Below the pieces are notes generated by a model. That model did no database searches. It was not told where the DNA came from and saw nothing but the letters and a program-made list of their open reading frames with translations. Shown here piece by piece: positions 6,349-14,607 of a stretch of 64,000 nucleotides of DNA; position 1 is the first letter of the stretch, and every line of letters begins with the position of its first letter. Source of the stretch: Lachnospiraceae bacterium UBA7729 (GTDB lineage Bacteria; Bacillota; Clostridia; Lachnospirales; Lachnospiraceae); the NCBI GenBank assembly GCA_002482005.1, contig DLFD01000059.1, forward strand, positions 108,343-172,342, read 5' to 3'. The translations under genes were made by a program, and so were the position numbers.

Positions 6349-8709
6349 ATGAACAGGAAGATTGTGAGTGTTCTTGCGGCTTCTTCGGTCGCGGCATCTC
6401 TTCTTACGGGCGTTGTCCCCATGACCGTCATGGCTGACGGAACGATGGTCGTATCCATCGGCGCTGATCTGACAGAAGATCAGAAGACGGCGATCCTGAA
6501 GTATTTCGGTATATACGGAAACAATGGAGTACAGATGATCACCGTTACCAACCAGGATGAAAGAAATCATCTGGCATCCTATATTCCGATCGAGCAGATC
6601 GGCACAAAGACGATCAGCTGTGCACTCGTAAAGCCGACTATGAGCGGGGGAGTGCAGGTCAAGACTGCAAACCTCGACTATATCACCAGCAATATGATCG
6701 CATCCAATCTGATCACCTGCGGCGTCACCAACTGCCAGGCGATCGCAGCTGCTCCTTTTGAGGTATCCGGGACCGGAGCTCTTACCGGGATCCTGATGGC
6801 TTACGAGAATGCGACCGGGACCCAGATCAGCCAGGCTGACAAGGACCTTTCTGCTCAGGAGATCCAGCTCACGGAAGAGATCACAAGCAAGACTGAGAAC
6901 CAGCAGGTTGCCCAGCAGATCGTCAACGATGTCAAACTACAGGTTATCGACGGGACCGTCGATTCCGTTGACAACTCAGTGGTCACCGATAACTCCGTGA
7001 ATACCGACAATTCCGTCAATACGGATATGTCCACCGTTATCACAGATAATTCGGTCAATGACACGGAAGTCAGCAATATCGTCAACAATGTCGTCAACAA
7101 TTACGTCCAGAACAATACAGGCGTGAACCTGACGGAAGAGGATATCCGGCAGCTGACCGACTATGCAGTCCAGCTGGCCCAGCAGTCCTATGAGAAGGGC
7201 GCTGAGGAGGCCCGGAAGCAGGTCGAGGCTCAGGCACAGGTCCAGCAGAATCTTACCGGACTGACCGGCATCCAGAATTCCGAGGGAACTACCCAGATCG
7301 TAAACAATGTAACCGTTGAGCAGAACCAGGATACCACTGCAGGCGCTGACAATACCGGAAGTGCTGATGCTTCGGCAGAGGCCGAAGCCCCGCAGACGGA
7401 AGCTCCGGATGACAGTATCTTCGCCAATACCGATATCAATGCTCTTGATGACGGATCAGGCTCCGGGAAACTTGTCACCGGCACCGATAAAGAGGTCATC
7501 GACAACGATACCCAGGAGGGTGCGACCGATAACGATGCGGTCATCGCAGAACAGTCCCAGGGTGAGGGGCAGCCTGCTGCAGAGACGCCGCAGTCGGATG
7601 CAGCTGCAGCCGATCCGTCAGGGCTGGTCATCACGACAAGTGAGACCAATTCCAACACCGGCGATACCACAGCTCCGGATGAGACTGTCCCGGCTGAGGA
7701 AGTCCCGGCTGAGGAAGTCCCGGCTGAGGAAGTCCCGGCTGACCAGACGCCGGCTGAGACAGATGCAGCCATCGAGATTCCTGCAGATCAGACGCCGGCT
7801 GAGACAGATGTAGCCATCGAGATTCCTGCAGATCAGATGCCGGCTACAGAAGTTCCGGCTGAAGAATATCCGGCTGAGGAAGTCCCGGCTGACCAGACGC
7901 CTGTGACCGAGGCAGCAGCAGAAGCGCCTGCCGGCCAGACGATCACCACAGACCAGACGGATGCATATTCCACAGCTTATCTGAACGAAGACGATGAAGC
8001 AACCGTTCCGGCATTCGTACTGGCGCTCAGAAGTTCTGATCTGGTACCGGTCGGTGGAACCCTCACCGTTGCAGACGAGAGCGGCAATGTCCTCGGTACT
8101 GCAGATCTTGCCAGCAGCAGTCAGGTAACTGCAGTCACCTCTGCAGCTGCCAACGACGAATTCATGATGAACAATGGCTGGGACCAGATGACCGGTCTGT
8201 TCTTCCAGGCTAAGGATGCAAACGGCAGCACCGTACTTCCACAGCCAGGTATGAATTACCTGCTGACACTGAGCGGAACGTTTGCCCAGACCACAGATCC
8301 GACCATGACGGACGGAGCACCGGTCGTAACGGCTGACCTTCAGAATATCTATTACACAGCTCCTTATCAGGAAGCTGCGGGCTTTGATCTGTCCGGCGTA
8401 TCCCTGTCAGATATTACCGCAGGAGGAAGCCTCACGACCTACGTGATCGACGATGGAACATTTGCATCGGCAGCACTGAGCAATCCGGACGGGACCGCAT
8501 CGGTCGGCACCTCGGATGGTTCCGGCGTTGTCTATGCAGGCGGTGACACGACCGCATACATCACGCTTCAGAATGCTCCGGGTCTCTGTGAGATCGATGT
8601 CACATATTCAAGCGGCCTTGAAGATTCCACCGAGGCTGACGAATATGCTGCGGAGGCTTCCGAAGGAATCACTCTGAGATACTTCATCCCGGTACAGCCA
8701 ATACAATAA
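6349..8709 (+). CDS. Large secreted DUF1002 (YpuA-like) protein with repeat region
   Basis: 786 residues. A signal peptide (residues 1-29, MNRKIVSVLAAS... ending VMADG) directs export; there is no lipobox or LPxTG. Residues 30-290 match the DUF1002 pattern (GADLTEDQKTAILKYFG, later ITVTNQDERNHL and a GTGALTGILMAYE segment). Asn/Asp/Val repeats (VTDNSVNTDNSVNTD) lie at about 210-245. An acidic linker follows, then Pro/Ala/Glu repeats (VPAEE units and two 45-base nucleotide repeats at 7741-7830) at about 445-525. A C-terminal globular region of about 240 residues follows that I do not recognise. AGGAGGA (6334-6340) fixes the start. It is monocistronic, with its own promoter and terminator. The C-terminal domain may act at the cell surface, but the function is unknown. 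Confidence 0.85.
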   Translation: MNRKIVSVLAASSVAASLLTGVVPMTVMADGTMVVSIGADLTEDQKTAILKYFGIYGNNGVQMITVTNQDERNHLASYIPIEQIGTKTISCALVKPTMSGGVQVKTANLDYITSNMIASNLITCGVTNCQAIAAAPFEVSGTGALTGILMAYENATGTQISQADKDLSAQEIQLTEEITSKTENQQVAQQIVNDVKLQVIDGTVDSVDNSVVTDNSVNTDNSVNTDMSTVITDNSVNDTEVSNIVNNVVNNYVQNNTGVNLTEEDIRQLTDYAVQLAQQSYEKGAEEARKQVEAQAQVQQNLTGLTGIQNSEGTTQIVNNVTVEQNQDTTAGADNTGSADASAEAEAPQTEAPDDSIFANTDINALDDGSGSGKLVTGTDKEVIDNDTQEGATDNDAVIAEQSQGEGQPAAETPQSDAAAADPSGLVITTSETNSNTGDTTAPDETVPAEEVPAEEVPAEEVPADQTPAETDAAIEIPADQTPAETDVAIEIPADQMPATEVPAEEYPAEEVPADQTPVTEAAAEAPAGQTITTDQTDAYSTAYLNEDDEATVPAFVLALRSSDLVPVGGTLTVADESGNVLGTADLASSSQVTAVTSAAANDEFMMNNGWDQMTGLFFQAKDANGSTVLPQPGMNYLLTLSGTFAQTTDPTMTDGAPVVTADLQNIYYTAPYQEAAGFDLSGVSLSDITAGGSLTTYVIDDGTFASAALSNPDGTASVGTSDGSGVVYAGGDTTAYITLQNAPGLCEIDVTYSSGLEDSTEADEYAAEASEGITLRYFIPVQPIQ
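7685..7910 (+). repeat. In-frame repeats in the DUF1002 gene (15-base and 45-base units)
   Basis: A 15-base unit encoding VPAEE occurs several times at 7688-7740. Two 45-base units (7741-7785, 7786-7830), differing by two bases, encode ADQTPAETD.AIEIP. Further degenerate units follow. Period is a multiple of three throughout, so length can change without frameshift. Confidence 0.85.
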
Positions 8710-8733
8710 ATCATTCATGAAGTAAGATAAAAG

Positions 8734-8790
8734 AAAACCGGATGGGCAGGCCTGCCAGAATCAGCAGGCGGAAAGCCCATCCGGTTTTTT
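8734..8790 (+). terminator. Intrinsic terminator after the DUF1002 gene
   Basis: A 14-base arm AAAACCGGATGGGC pairs with GCCCATCCGGTTTT, followed by TT. The loop region holds GGCCTGCCAGAATCA (8749-8763), a 15-base string that recurs in another hairpin at 19058. Confidence 0.9.
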
Positions 8791-8791
8791 C

Positions 8792-8820
8792 TTGACTTTT
8801 CACAGAAAAAGAAGTAGTAT
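8792..8820 (+). promoter_or_regulatory. Promoter and long leader of the tyrosine recombinase gene
   Basis: TTGACT (8792-8797), a 17-base spacer and TAGTAT (8815-8820). About 170 bases of leader precede the start codon and contain two hairpins: a TCCCGG/CCGGGA pair around 8910-8940 and a perfect CGCTGG/CCAGCG stem at 8943-8960, only 31 bases before the start. Such a leader could influence expression; no known riboswitch class is recognised. Confidence 0.7.
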
Positions 8821-8991
8821 CTCTATATATACATCTATACAGAAAACACATGTTTTTCAAATAGATCCTGCCAGAAAATCAGGACTCAGGCCTTTTCCCG
8901 GCAGCCGCTCCCGGAAAACCAGATTTTCAGCTCCCGGGAATACGCTGGAATGATCCAGCGAGTTTGATGATGATAAGGTGTGTGCTTCAAT

Positions 8992-10134
8992 ATGTCTACA
9001 GTAAGTTCAAATTCATCCAGAACCAGAACGTATCATGATGAAAAGGATATCCAGAACACACTGCAGCTGCGTGATGTTCTGAAGGATTTTCCTCCGTTTG
9101 CCAAGCAGTATTTTCTCGGACGCGAATCGACCACGGCTACGCGCACGCGGCTTTCCTATGCGTATGATATCCGTACCTTCTTCCGGTACCTTCAGGAAAG
9201 CAATCCGGCGCTTGCGAAAAGGGACATCCATACCTGGGACGTCTCCGTGCTTGACGAGATCCAGCCGACTGATATCGAGGAATATGAAGACTTCCTGAAG
9301 GTCTACAAGGTCGATTCCGACGTTGTCGGGGCTCCGCGTGAGGAAACGTTCACAAACGGCGAAAAGGGTCTGAAACGCAAGATGTCGGCCCTGAGGAGCT
9401 TCTATGCATATTATTATCGAAGACAGATGATCCGGACGAATCCGACGCTTCTGGTAGATATGCCGAAACTTCACGAAAAAGCGATCGTCCGCCTGGACGC
9501 CGGCGAATCCGCGGCGCTCCTGGACCTGATCGAACATGGCGGGGATGATCTGACCGGCCAGAAGAAAGTATATTATGAAAAGACAAGGGTCCGCGATCTG
9601 GCGATCGTCACCCTGCTTCTCGGGACCGGGATCCGGGTCAGTGAATGTGTCGGTCTCGATATCGGCGATGTTGACTTCCGCAACAATGGGATCCGGATCA
9701 TAAGAAAAGGCGGCTCCGAATCGATCGTCTATTTCGGGGAAGAGGTGGAGAAAGCCCTGAAAGATTATATTGAGCAGCGCAAGTCCATCATTCCCCAGGA
9801 AGGGGAAGAGAACGCTCTCTTCTACTCTACCCAGAGACGCCGCATGGGCGTTCAGGCTGTCGAGAATATGGTCAAGAAATATGCCCGTCAGATCACGACG
9901 ACCAAGAAGATCACCCCTCATAAGCTCCGCAGCACCTACGGTACGGCGCTTTACCAGGAAACCGGGGACATCTACCTGGTAGCCGACGTACTCGGTCATA
10001 AGGACGTCAACACGACGAAGAAGCATTATGCTGCCATGGATGATGCAAGGCGCCGCAGCGCTGCCGGGGCCGTGAAGCTGAGAGAAGAAGTTCCGGATCC
10101 GGAGCCTGTGCCTCCGGTCCATGGAGAAGCCTGA
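8992..10134 (+). CDS. Xer-like tyrosine recombinase
   Basis: 380 residues from the ATG at 8992 (AAGG at 8975-8978; a GTG at 8980 is an alternative). Residues 40-150 form a SAM-like core-binding domain (TRLSYAYDIRTFFRYL). The catalytic domain follows, with all active residues visible: Arg in GTGIRVSEC, Lys in IRKGGSES, His and Arg in TPHKLRSTYGTAL, His in VLGHKDV and Tyr in TKKHYAAMDD. It catalyses strand exchange through a 3'-phosphotyrosine. Length and divergence differ from standard XerC/XerD (about 300 residues), and no phage genes or attachment repeats flank it. It may be a chromosome-dimer resolvase or an unassigned invertase. The lexA neighbourhood may be meaningful. Confidence 0.88.
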   Translation: MSTVSSNSSRTRTYHDEKDIQNTLQLRDVLKDFPPFAKQYFLGRESTTATRTRLSYAYDIRTFFRYLQESNPALAKRDIHTWDVSVLDEIQPTDIEEYEDFLKVYKVDSDVVGAPREETFTNGEKGLKRKMSALRSFYAYYYRRQMIRTNPTLLVDMPKLHEKAIVRLDAGESAALLDLIEHGGDDLTGQKKVYYEKTRVRDLAIVTLLLGTGIRVSECVGLDIGDVDFRNNGIRIIRKGGSESIVYFGEEVEKALKDYIEQRKSIIPQEGEENALFYSTQRRRMGVQAVENMVKKYARQITTTKKITPHKLRSTYGTALYQETGDIYLVADVLGHKDVNTTKKHYAAMDDARRRSAAGAVKLREEVPDPEPVPPVHGEA

Positions 10135-10160
10135 GACGGATAAAGAATCAGCCGGGCCGG

Positions 10161-10185
10161 GCAGGGTGGACGGAGTCCTCCCTGC
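10161..10185. terminator. Hairpin between convergent genes
   Basis: GCAGGG-GGAC pairs with GTCC-CCCTGC around a 3-base loop. It lies in the 54-base gap between the recombinase (+) and TPM gene (-). There is no T-run, so termination strength is doubtful. Confidence 0.4.
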
Positions 10186-10188
10186 AAT

Positions 10189-11442
10189 CTATCGATGGCT
10201 TCCTCCCCCGGAATGACCTCCCCCGGAATGGCCTCCGCCGGAGTGGCCTCCCGATCCCGAGGAGCCGCCGGATGAAGAACTTCTCGTGTAGGATGTATGA
10301 TAATGCCTGATGAATTCGTCACGGTTCACCGTGATCCGGTATGAGTCAGGCTCCAGGGGATCCTTATTGCTGAAAGGCGCAGGATCCTTCTTTTCTTCTT
10401 TCCTCCTTCTGCCTCCTGAGGTCTCAAAGAAGGTACGTGCCAGAGTGATCATGAAGATGACAAAGAACATGATCAGAGCTGCCGTTCCTGACAGCAGACT
10501 GTAGATGATCCCCAGGACCACAAAGAACATCCCGTAAGAAAAACCGTTCAGGATACTGACGCCCTTTTTTGCCTTCTTTCTCTTTTTCCGGCCATTATAC
10601 CGCAGCTGCCAGAACATGCGTCCCAGGATGACAGATTCCAGCGCAAGGACCACGATGAAGGCTGTCAGACTGGAGGTCAGCGCCAGCGCGATCCCGCCCG
10701 GCGTGTATGCTTTCCAGCTCATCACAGTGTGCATGTCGGAGCTGATCTCTTCACAGTCTGACACGAACTGCATCATGGACTGGAAGTACGTCCAGGAATG
10801 AGGCGGAAGGTCGCCCGAAGGCAGCCTGTCCGTGAACTTCTGCGATAGTTCTTCGCAGGAGTGATCGCCGACCGAATACCGCAGGTCGCCTGACCCGGCT
10901 ACCCAGTTATAGACCCAGCCGTTGCTCTCACGGTAGATATTATCGACCATGATGATGCCGTTGCCCTCATCGCCGGGCTTATTCCAGCCGAATCCGTTCT
11001 CATCCCAGTAGGATTCCGCGTATCTCTGGATCCCTCTGTAGGCATCCGTCTCGTCGCTCTTCATGTAGATCAGGTCAGGATACTTCTTCTCGAGCGATTC
11101 GTTGATGATAACGATGACCAGGTCCGCCTTCATCTTTTCTTCCGCCGCGGCAATCTTCTCTTCCAGCTGCTCTTTCTGATCATCCGTGAGCATGCCGGCA
11201 TAATCATAGACCCTGTCAGTTCCTTCCTGCCTGGTGTTCGTCCTCGGCTGAAGCTTCGATGAAAAACCGATTTTAACGCCCATCAGGACAGCCCATAAAA
11301 CGATCAGGGCAGCCGTCACAAGGAGGCATGTGACAAGGATCCTTCTTTCCCTCCTGTCGGCGGAATTCAGCTCTCTTTTAGCTGTCCGGAAACCGGACGC
11401 TCTTCCGGTGAGGACTTTCGGCGCGAAGTGCATTTTCTTCAT
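10189..11442 (-). CDS. TPM-domain membrane protein with Gly/His/Ser tail
   Basis: 417 residues. A membrane helix (about 36-57) precedes a TPM domain (about 75-230: VYDYAGMLTDDQKEQLEEKI, ADLVIVIINESL, then GNGIIMVD). Two or three membrane helices follow at about 255-345, then a charged segment and a C-terminal tail of GGHSGGG repeats ending SHR. TPM domains occur in envelope-stress and photosystem-assembly proteins, and some show weak phosphatase activity. The His-rich tail could bind metal. The start overlaps the upstream zinc-ribbon gene by four bases, so the two are translationally coupled and probably work together. Confidence 0.82.
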   Translation of the reverse strand: MKKMHFAPKVLTGRASGFRTAKRELNSADRRERRILVTCLLVTAALIVLWAVLMGVKIGFSSKLQPRTNTRQEGTDRVYDYAGMLTDDQKEQLEEKIAAAEEKMKADLVIVIINESLEKKYPDLIYMKSDETDAYRGIQRYAESYWDENGFGWNKPGDEGNGIIMVDNIYRESNGWVYNWVAGSGDLRYSVGDHSCEELSQKFTDRLPSGDLPPHSWTYFQSMMQFVSDCEEISSDMHTVMSWKAYTPGGIALALTSSLTAFIVVLALESVILGRMFWQLRYNGRKKRKKAKKGVSILNGFSYGMFFVVLGIIYSLLSGTAALIMFFVIFMITLARTFFETSGGRRRKEEKKDPAPFSNKDPLEPDSYRITVNRDEFIRHYHTSYTRSSSSGGSSGSGGHSGGGHSGGGHSGGGSHR

Positions 11443-12437
11443 AGGAGCACCCCCAGGATCCCGATCACCGCTGCAGAGGAAAGGAGCACGCAGGCTGCCT
11501 CGATCAGATAATGGGCAAGGACCCGTCCCCTGTCGCAGGGAGCATCTCCCGACATACGTCCCGTGGTGCCGTCCATATAGATCTTGTGATCGCCGAAGCC
11601 TTTGTAGAGATACCGGTAGACCGGAAGAAGGGTCGATTCGGCGTTCGTCTCGTCAGCATGCGCGTGGACATCCGCATAGGTGCGCCTGACCTCCGAATAG
11701 CCATTCGTAAGCCGATCTTCCTTCGCCAGTACAGAGCTGACCGCCCAGTCGGCAGCTCTTCTCCGATAGCCCTCGTCTTCCGCCGGTTTTTCTGGCAGGA
11801 AAGCGTCGGTCCCGGCCAGATAGACGGGGTCAAAATCCGTCACGTCATCCGGCCGGTAAGCGACAGACGCGTCGATCGTCGGGTCCTGAAGACTCTCCAT
11901 GGCATCCACCGGCACATTATCGAAGGAAGCCTCGACTCCCCGATACAGATGATACACATCATGGTCTGTATGAGTCGTATCCCCGGCCGTGTAGCTTCGC
12001 TGCTCCTCCGCATCATACTCATAGCGTCCCTCAGCGGACACATCGTAGGTCCAGAAAGGAGCATAGATTGCCTCGATCTCTTCTCCGTCTGCCTCCGCCA
12101 GGAAAGACTTCGGCATGAAGGGAATGTGATCGAAAGCGTCCAGGATCTTTTCCCGGGCGGCTTTCCTTCCGAACGCGAAAGGCCTGATCTTCTTCGGCGC
12201 ATTCTGGTCCTGCAGGTTCGGATCGATGGTCATCCAGCTCCTGCAGTATGTACACTGGAAGACCAGCCTGTTTTCCGTATTCTGCAGCGGAGCGCCGCAG
12301 GCCGCGCAGGTCTTTCCGTCCGATACGGCGCCTGCCGGCATCTTTTCGCTTGTGTTCCCGCACTGCGGACAGACCAGGGCATGGTACTCGGGACCATAGA
12401 CCATGGAGGCTCCGCAGGCGCTGCACGTATATAGCAT
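11439..12437 (-). CDS. Double zinc-ribbon membrane-anchored protein
   Basis: 332 residues. The N-terminus holds two four-cysteine zinc ribbons in tandem: CSACG with CPQCG (residues 5-27), then CAACG with CTYC (about 44-65). A middle domain (about 90-300) contains IYAPFWTYDVSAEGRYEYDAE, VPVDAMESL, DPVYLAGTDAF and LLPVYRYLYKG, a pattern seen in TFIIB-type zinc-ribbon proteins of Firmicutes. A hydrophobic helix closes the protein (about 308-331), so it is likely anchored with the ribbons in the cytoplasm. It is coupled to the TPM gene downstream. No enzymatic motif was seen and the function is unknown. Confidence 0.75.
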   Translation of the reverse strand: MLYTCSACGASMVYGPEYHALVCPQCGNTSEKMPAGAVSDGKTCAACGAPLQNTENRLVFQCTYCRSWMTIDPNLQDQNAPKKIRPFAFGRKAAREKILDAFDHIPFMPKSFLAEADGEEIEAIYAPFWTYDVSAEGRYEYDAEEQRSYTAGDTTHTDHDVYHLYRGVEASFDNVPVDAMESLQDPTIDASVAYRPDDVTDFDPVYLAGTDAFLPEKPAEDEGYRRRAADWAVSSVLAKEDRLTNGYSEVRRTYADVHAHADETNAESTLLPVYRYLYKGFGDHKIYMDGTTGRMSGDAPCDRGRVLAHYLIEAACVLLSSAAVIGILGVLL

Positions 12438-12462
12438 CTAAGCTCTCCCTTGCCTGCGGCTT

Positions 12463-12927
12463 TCAGGAACGTCTTCGTCCTGAAAATGTGCTTTCGTCCA
12501 GCATTATGGTGAACGGGCCGTCATTCTCCAGGCTTACCTTCATATCCGCCCCGAAGATCCCGGTCTCCACCACAGGCACCGCCCTTCTGCACTGTCCGAT
12601 GATATATTCATAGATCTTCTCAGCGTGATCGGGCTTTCCCGCGTCGGTAAAGCTCGGCCGGTTGCCTTTTCTGCAGTTTGCATAGAGTGTGAACTGCGAG
12701 ACCAGAAGAAGCTCTCCGCCCACGTCATCGAGGGAAAGATTGGTCCTGCCGTTTTCGTCCTCGAAGATCCTGAGGGAAAGCATCTTCCGGATGTACTTGT
12801 CAGCCGTCTCTTCAGTGTCCTCATTGCTGACTCCGATCAGGACCAGACAGCCCTTTCCGATCGAACCGACCGTCCTCCCGTCGACCGCAACTGCGGCATG
12901 GTCCACGCGCTGTATCAGGAATCTCAT
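12463..12927 (-). CDS. dtd: D-aminoacyl-tRNA deacylase
   Basis: 154 residues, near the usual 145-150. It removes D-amino acids and glycine mischarged on tRNA, which matters in a cell that makes D-alanine. Visible motifs: MRFLIQRVDHAAVAVDG start, LLLVSQFTLYANCRKGNRPSF (active-site SQFTL) and TGIFGADMKVSLENDGPFT (the GxxxxxxxxNDGPVT proofreading motif). The frame extends to 12978, but the ATG at 12927 matches family starts. It is followed after 25 bases by the zinc-ribbon gene. Confidence 0.95.
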   Translation of the reverse strand: MRFLIQRVDHAAVAVDGRTVGSIGKGCLVLIGVSNEDTEETADKYIRKMLSLRIFEDENGRTNLSLDDVGGELLLVSQFTLYANCRKGNRPSFTDAGKPDHAEKIYEYIIGQCRRAVPVVETGIFGADMKVSLENDGPFTIMLDESTFSGRRRS

Positions 12928-12984
12928 ACTCTCACATATCCCCTTACTGTTTTTATCTGTCCGTTTTTCTATCCGCATAAGCAG

Positions 12985-13001
12985 AAAACGGATGTCATCC
13001 G
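12985..13001 (-). terminator. Possible weak terminator after the pseudouridine synthase gene
   Basis: On the minus strand CGGAT, a 3-base loop and ATCCG are followed by TTTTC. The stem is only five pairs. It lies in the 98-base gap between the RluD-type gene and dtd. Confidence 0.4.
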
Positions 13002-13025
13002 CAGACCTGTTTCCGTCATGTCTGC

Positions 13026-14024
13026 TCAGTGCCTCTGCCTTCTCAAAAGCTCCAGAAGATGCTCAAAGTACCCGGGAAGAGGCGCCGTAAACTCCATATA
13101 TGCCCCCGTGGACGGATGTACGAATCCAAGCACCATGGCGTGGAGCGTCTGCCCCTGAAGGTCCCATGGGCATCTGGAAGGGCCGTAGACGGCATCTCCC
13201 AGGAGCGGATGGCCGATATGGGCCATGTGCACACGGATCTGATGGGTCCGCCCGGTCTGAAGCCTGCATTCGATATAAGTATAATTGCCGAAACGCTCCA
13301 GCACCCTGTAGTGGGTGATGGCTTCCTTGCCTCTGCCTGGCTGGCAGACTGCCATCTTCTTGCGGTCGACCGGGTGTCTGGCGAGAGGGGCATCGATTGT
13401 CCCCTCATCCGTCTTCAGGTTTCCCAGGACGATCGCCCGGTAACGCCTTGTGATGGAATGGACCCTCAGCTGCTCCGCCAGACTTCTGTGTGCCTGGTCA
13501 TTCTTCGCAGCGACCAGCGAGCCAGTCGTATCCTTGTCGATCCGGTGCACGATCCCCGGCCTGAGAATGCCGTTGATCCCTGACAGACTGTCTCCGCAGT
13601 GATAAAGCAAGGCATTCACCAGGGTCCCGGAATCATGTCCGGCCGCCGGATGGACCACCATGCCCTTCGGTTTGTTCACGACGATGAGATCATCGTCTTC
13701 GTAGAGGATATCAAGCGGGATATCCTCAGGCTCCGCCTTCAGCTCCTCCGGCTCCGGGAGAAGGACGTTCACCGTCTGGCCAGCCTTTACTTTCAGACCG
13801 GCTTTGGCGACCTTCTGGCCGCCGGAGACAACATTGCCTTCCTCGATCAGCTTCCGGATATAGGACCTTGAGCGGTCCGGGACCCTCTCCGAAAGAAAGA
13901 CATCCATCCTTTTTCCGGTGTCCGTCTGCATTGCCGTAAAAAGGCTCTCAGACACATCCTCCGACAGGTCCTCATCTGAAAGTTCTTCAGGATTTTCATC
14001 ATCAATGAACTGCATGTTCTGCAT
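13026..14024 (-). CDS. rluD: RluD-type pseudouridine synthase
   Basis: 332 residues from the ATG at 14024, which has CGGAGAA just upstream; the frame is open to 14123 but that would run into lspA. An S4 RNA-binding domain (about 40-95: RMDVFLSERVPDRSRSYIRKLI) precedes the RsuA/RluA catalytic domain. The motif HRIDKDTTGSLVAAK holds the catalytic Asp (family HRLDxxTSG). CRLQTGRTHQIRVHMAHIGHPLLGD completes the signature. It makes pseudouridines in 23S rRNA; which positions cannot be read from sequence. The pairing of lspA with rluD is very common in Firmicutes. Confidence 0.92.
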   Translation of the reverse strand: MQNMQFIDDENPEELSDEDLSEDVSESLFTAMQTDTGKRMDVFLSERVPDRSRSYIRKLIEEGNVVSGGQKVAKAGLKVKAGQTVNVLLPEPEELKAEPEDIPLDILYEDDDLIVVNKPKGMVVHPAAGHDSGTLVNALLYHCGDSLSGINGILRPGIVHRIDKDTTGSLVAAKNDQAHRSLAEQLRVHSITRRYRAIVLGNLKTDEGTIDAPLARHPVDRKKMAVCQPGRGKEAITHYRVLERFGNYTYIECRLQTGRTHQIRVHMAHIGHPLLGDAVYGPSRCPWDLQGQTLHAMVLGFVHPSTGAYMEFTAPLPGYFEHLLELLRRQRH

Positions 14025-14073
14025 TATTCTCCGTATCGTCTGGCTATTTCTGAGTAAGTCTGCTGCAGGACCA

Positions 14074-14604
14074 TCACCTGCCGCCCCTGCCTTTCCATAC
14101 AAGATCCTCGTCCCTGTAGACAAAGGCGATCAGGACCACCAGAATGGCTGCACTCAGCGTGATCAAGATATCCGCAACATTGAAGATCGGGAAGTCAATG
14201 ATACTGAAATAGATGAAATCGATCACGTATCCTCTGAAAAGGCGATCGATCAGATTGCCCAGAGCGCCGGCAGCAAGACCGGTCATGGCAACCCTCAGGG
14301 GAAGATGATGCCTGCCGGAAGGACATCTCAGATAGACGTATGCCGCCAGCAGGATGACAAGAAGCGCAAACACTCCGAATATCCAGCTGCAGCCCTGCAG
14401 CATGCCGAAAGCAGCTCCGCGGTTCTCCAGATAGCGGAATTCCAGGACCCCGGGGATAAGGACAAAAGCCTCCGCCCCGCTCTGAAAAAGGTCTCTGTAA
14501 GCAAGATATTTTGTCAGCTGATCAAAGGCAGCAAGGGCCGTCAGGCAGATGATCCCCCCGGCCAGCCTCTTTCCGCCTTCTCCGTATCCACGTCTTTCCC
14601 GCAT
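14074..14604 (-). CDS. lspA: Lipoprotein signal peptidase (signal peptidase II)
   Basis: 176 residues with four membrane helices (about 13-30, 68-90, 102-120, 138-160). The catalytic aspartates lie in the two conserved blocks: GALGNLIDRLFRGYVIDF and FPIFNVADILIT. The conserved DQLTK and ENRGAAFGML segments are also present. It cleaves prolipoproteins before the lipid-modified cysteine. It begins three bases after aroB ends and is probably in the aroB-lspA-rluD transcript. Confidence 0.96.
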   Translation of the reverse strand: MRERRGYGEGGKRLAGGIICLTALAAFDQLTKYLAYRDLFQSGAEAFVLIPGVLEFRYLENRGAAFGMLQGCSWIFGVFALLVILLAAYVYLRCPSGRHHLPLRVAMTGLAAGALGNLIDRLFRGYVIDFIYFSIIDFPIFNVADILITLSAAILVVLIAFVYRDEDLVWKGRGGR

Positions 14605-14607
14605 CGC

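Noticed and set aside
8992..10134. Prophage or integrative element
   Set aside because: Only the recombinase is present; no phage or conjugation genes, no tRNA gene and no direct repeats of attachment type flank it.
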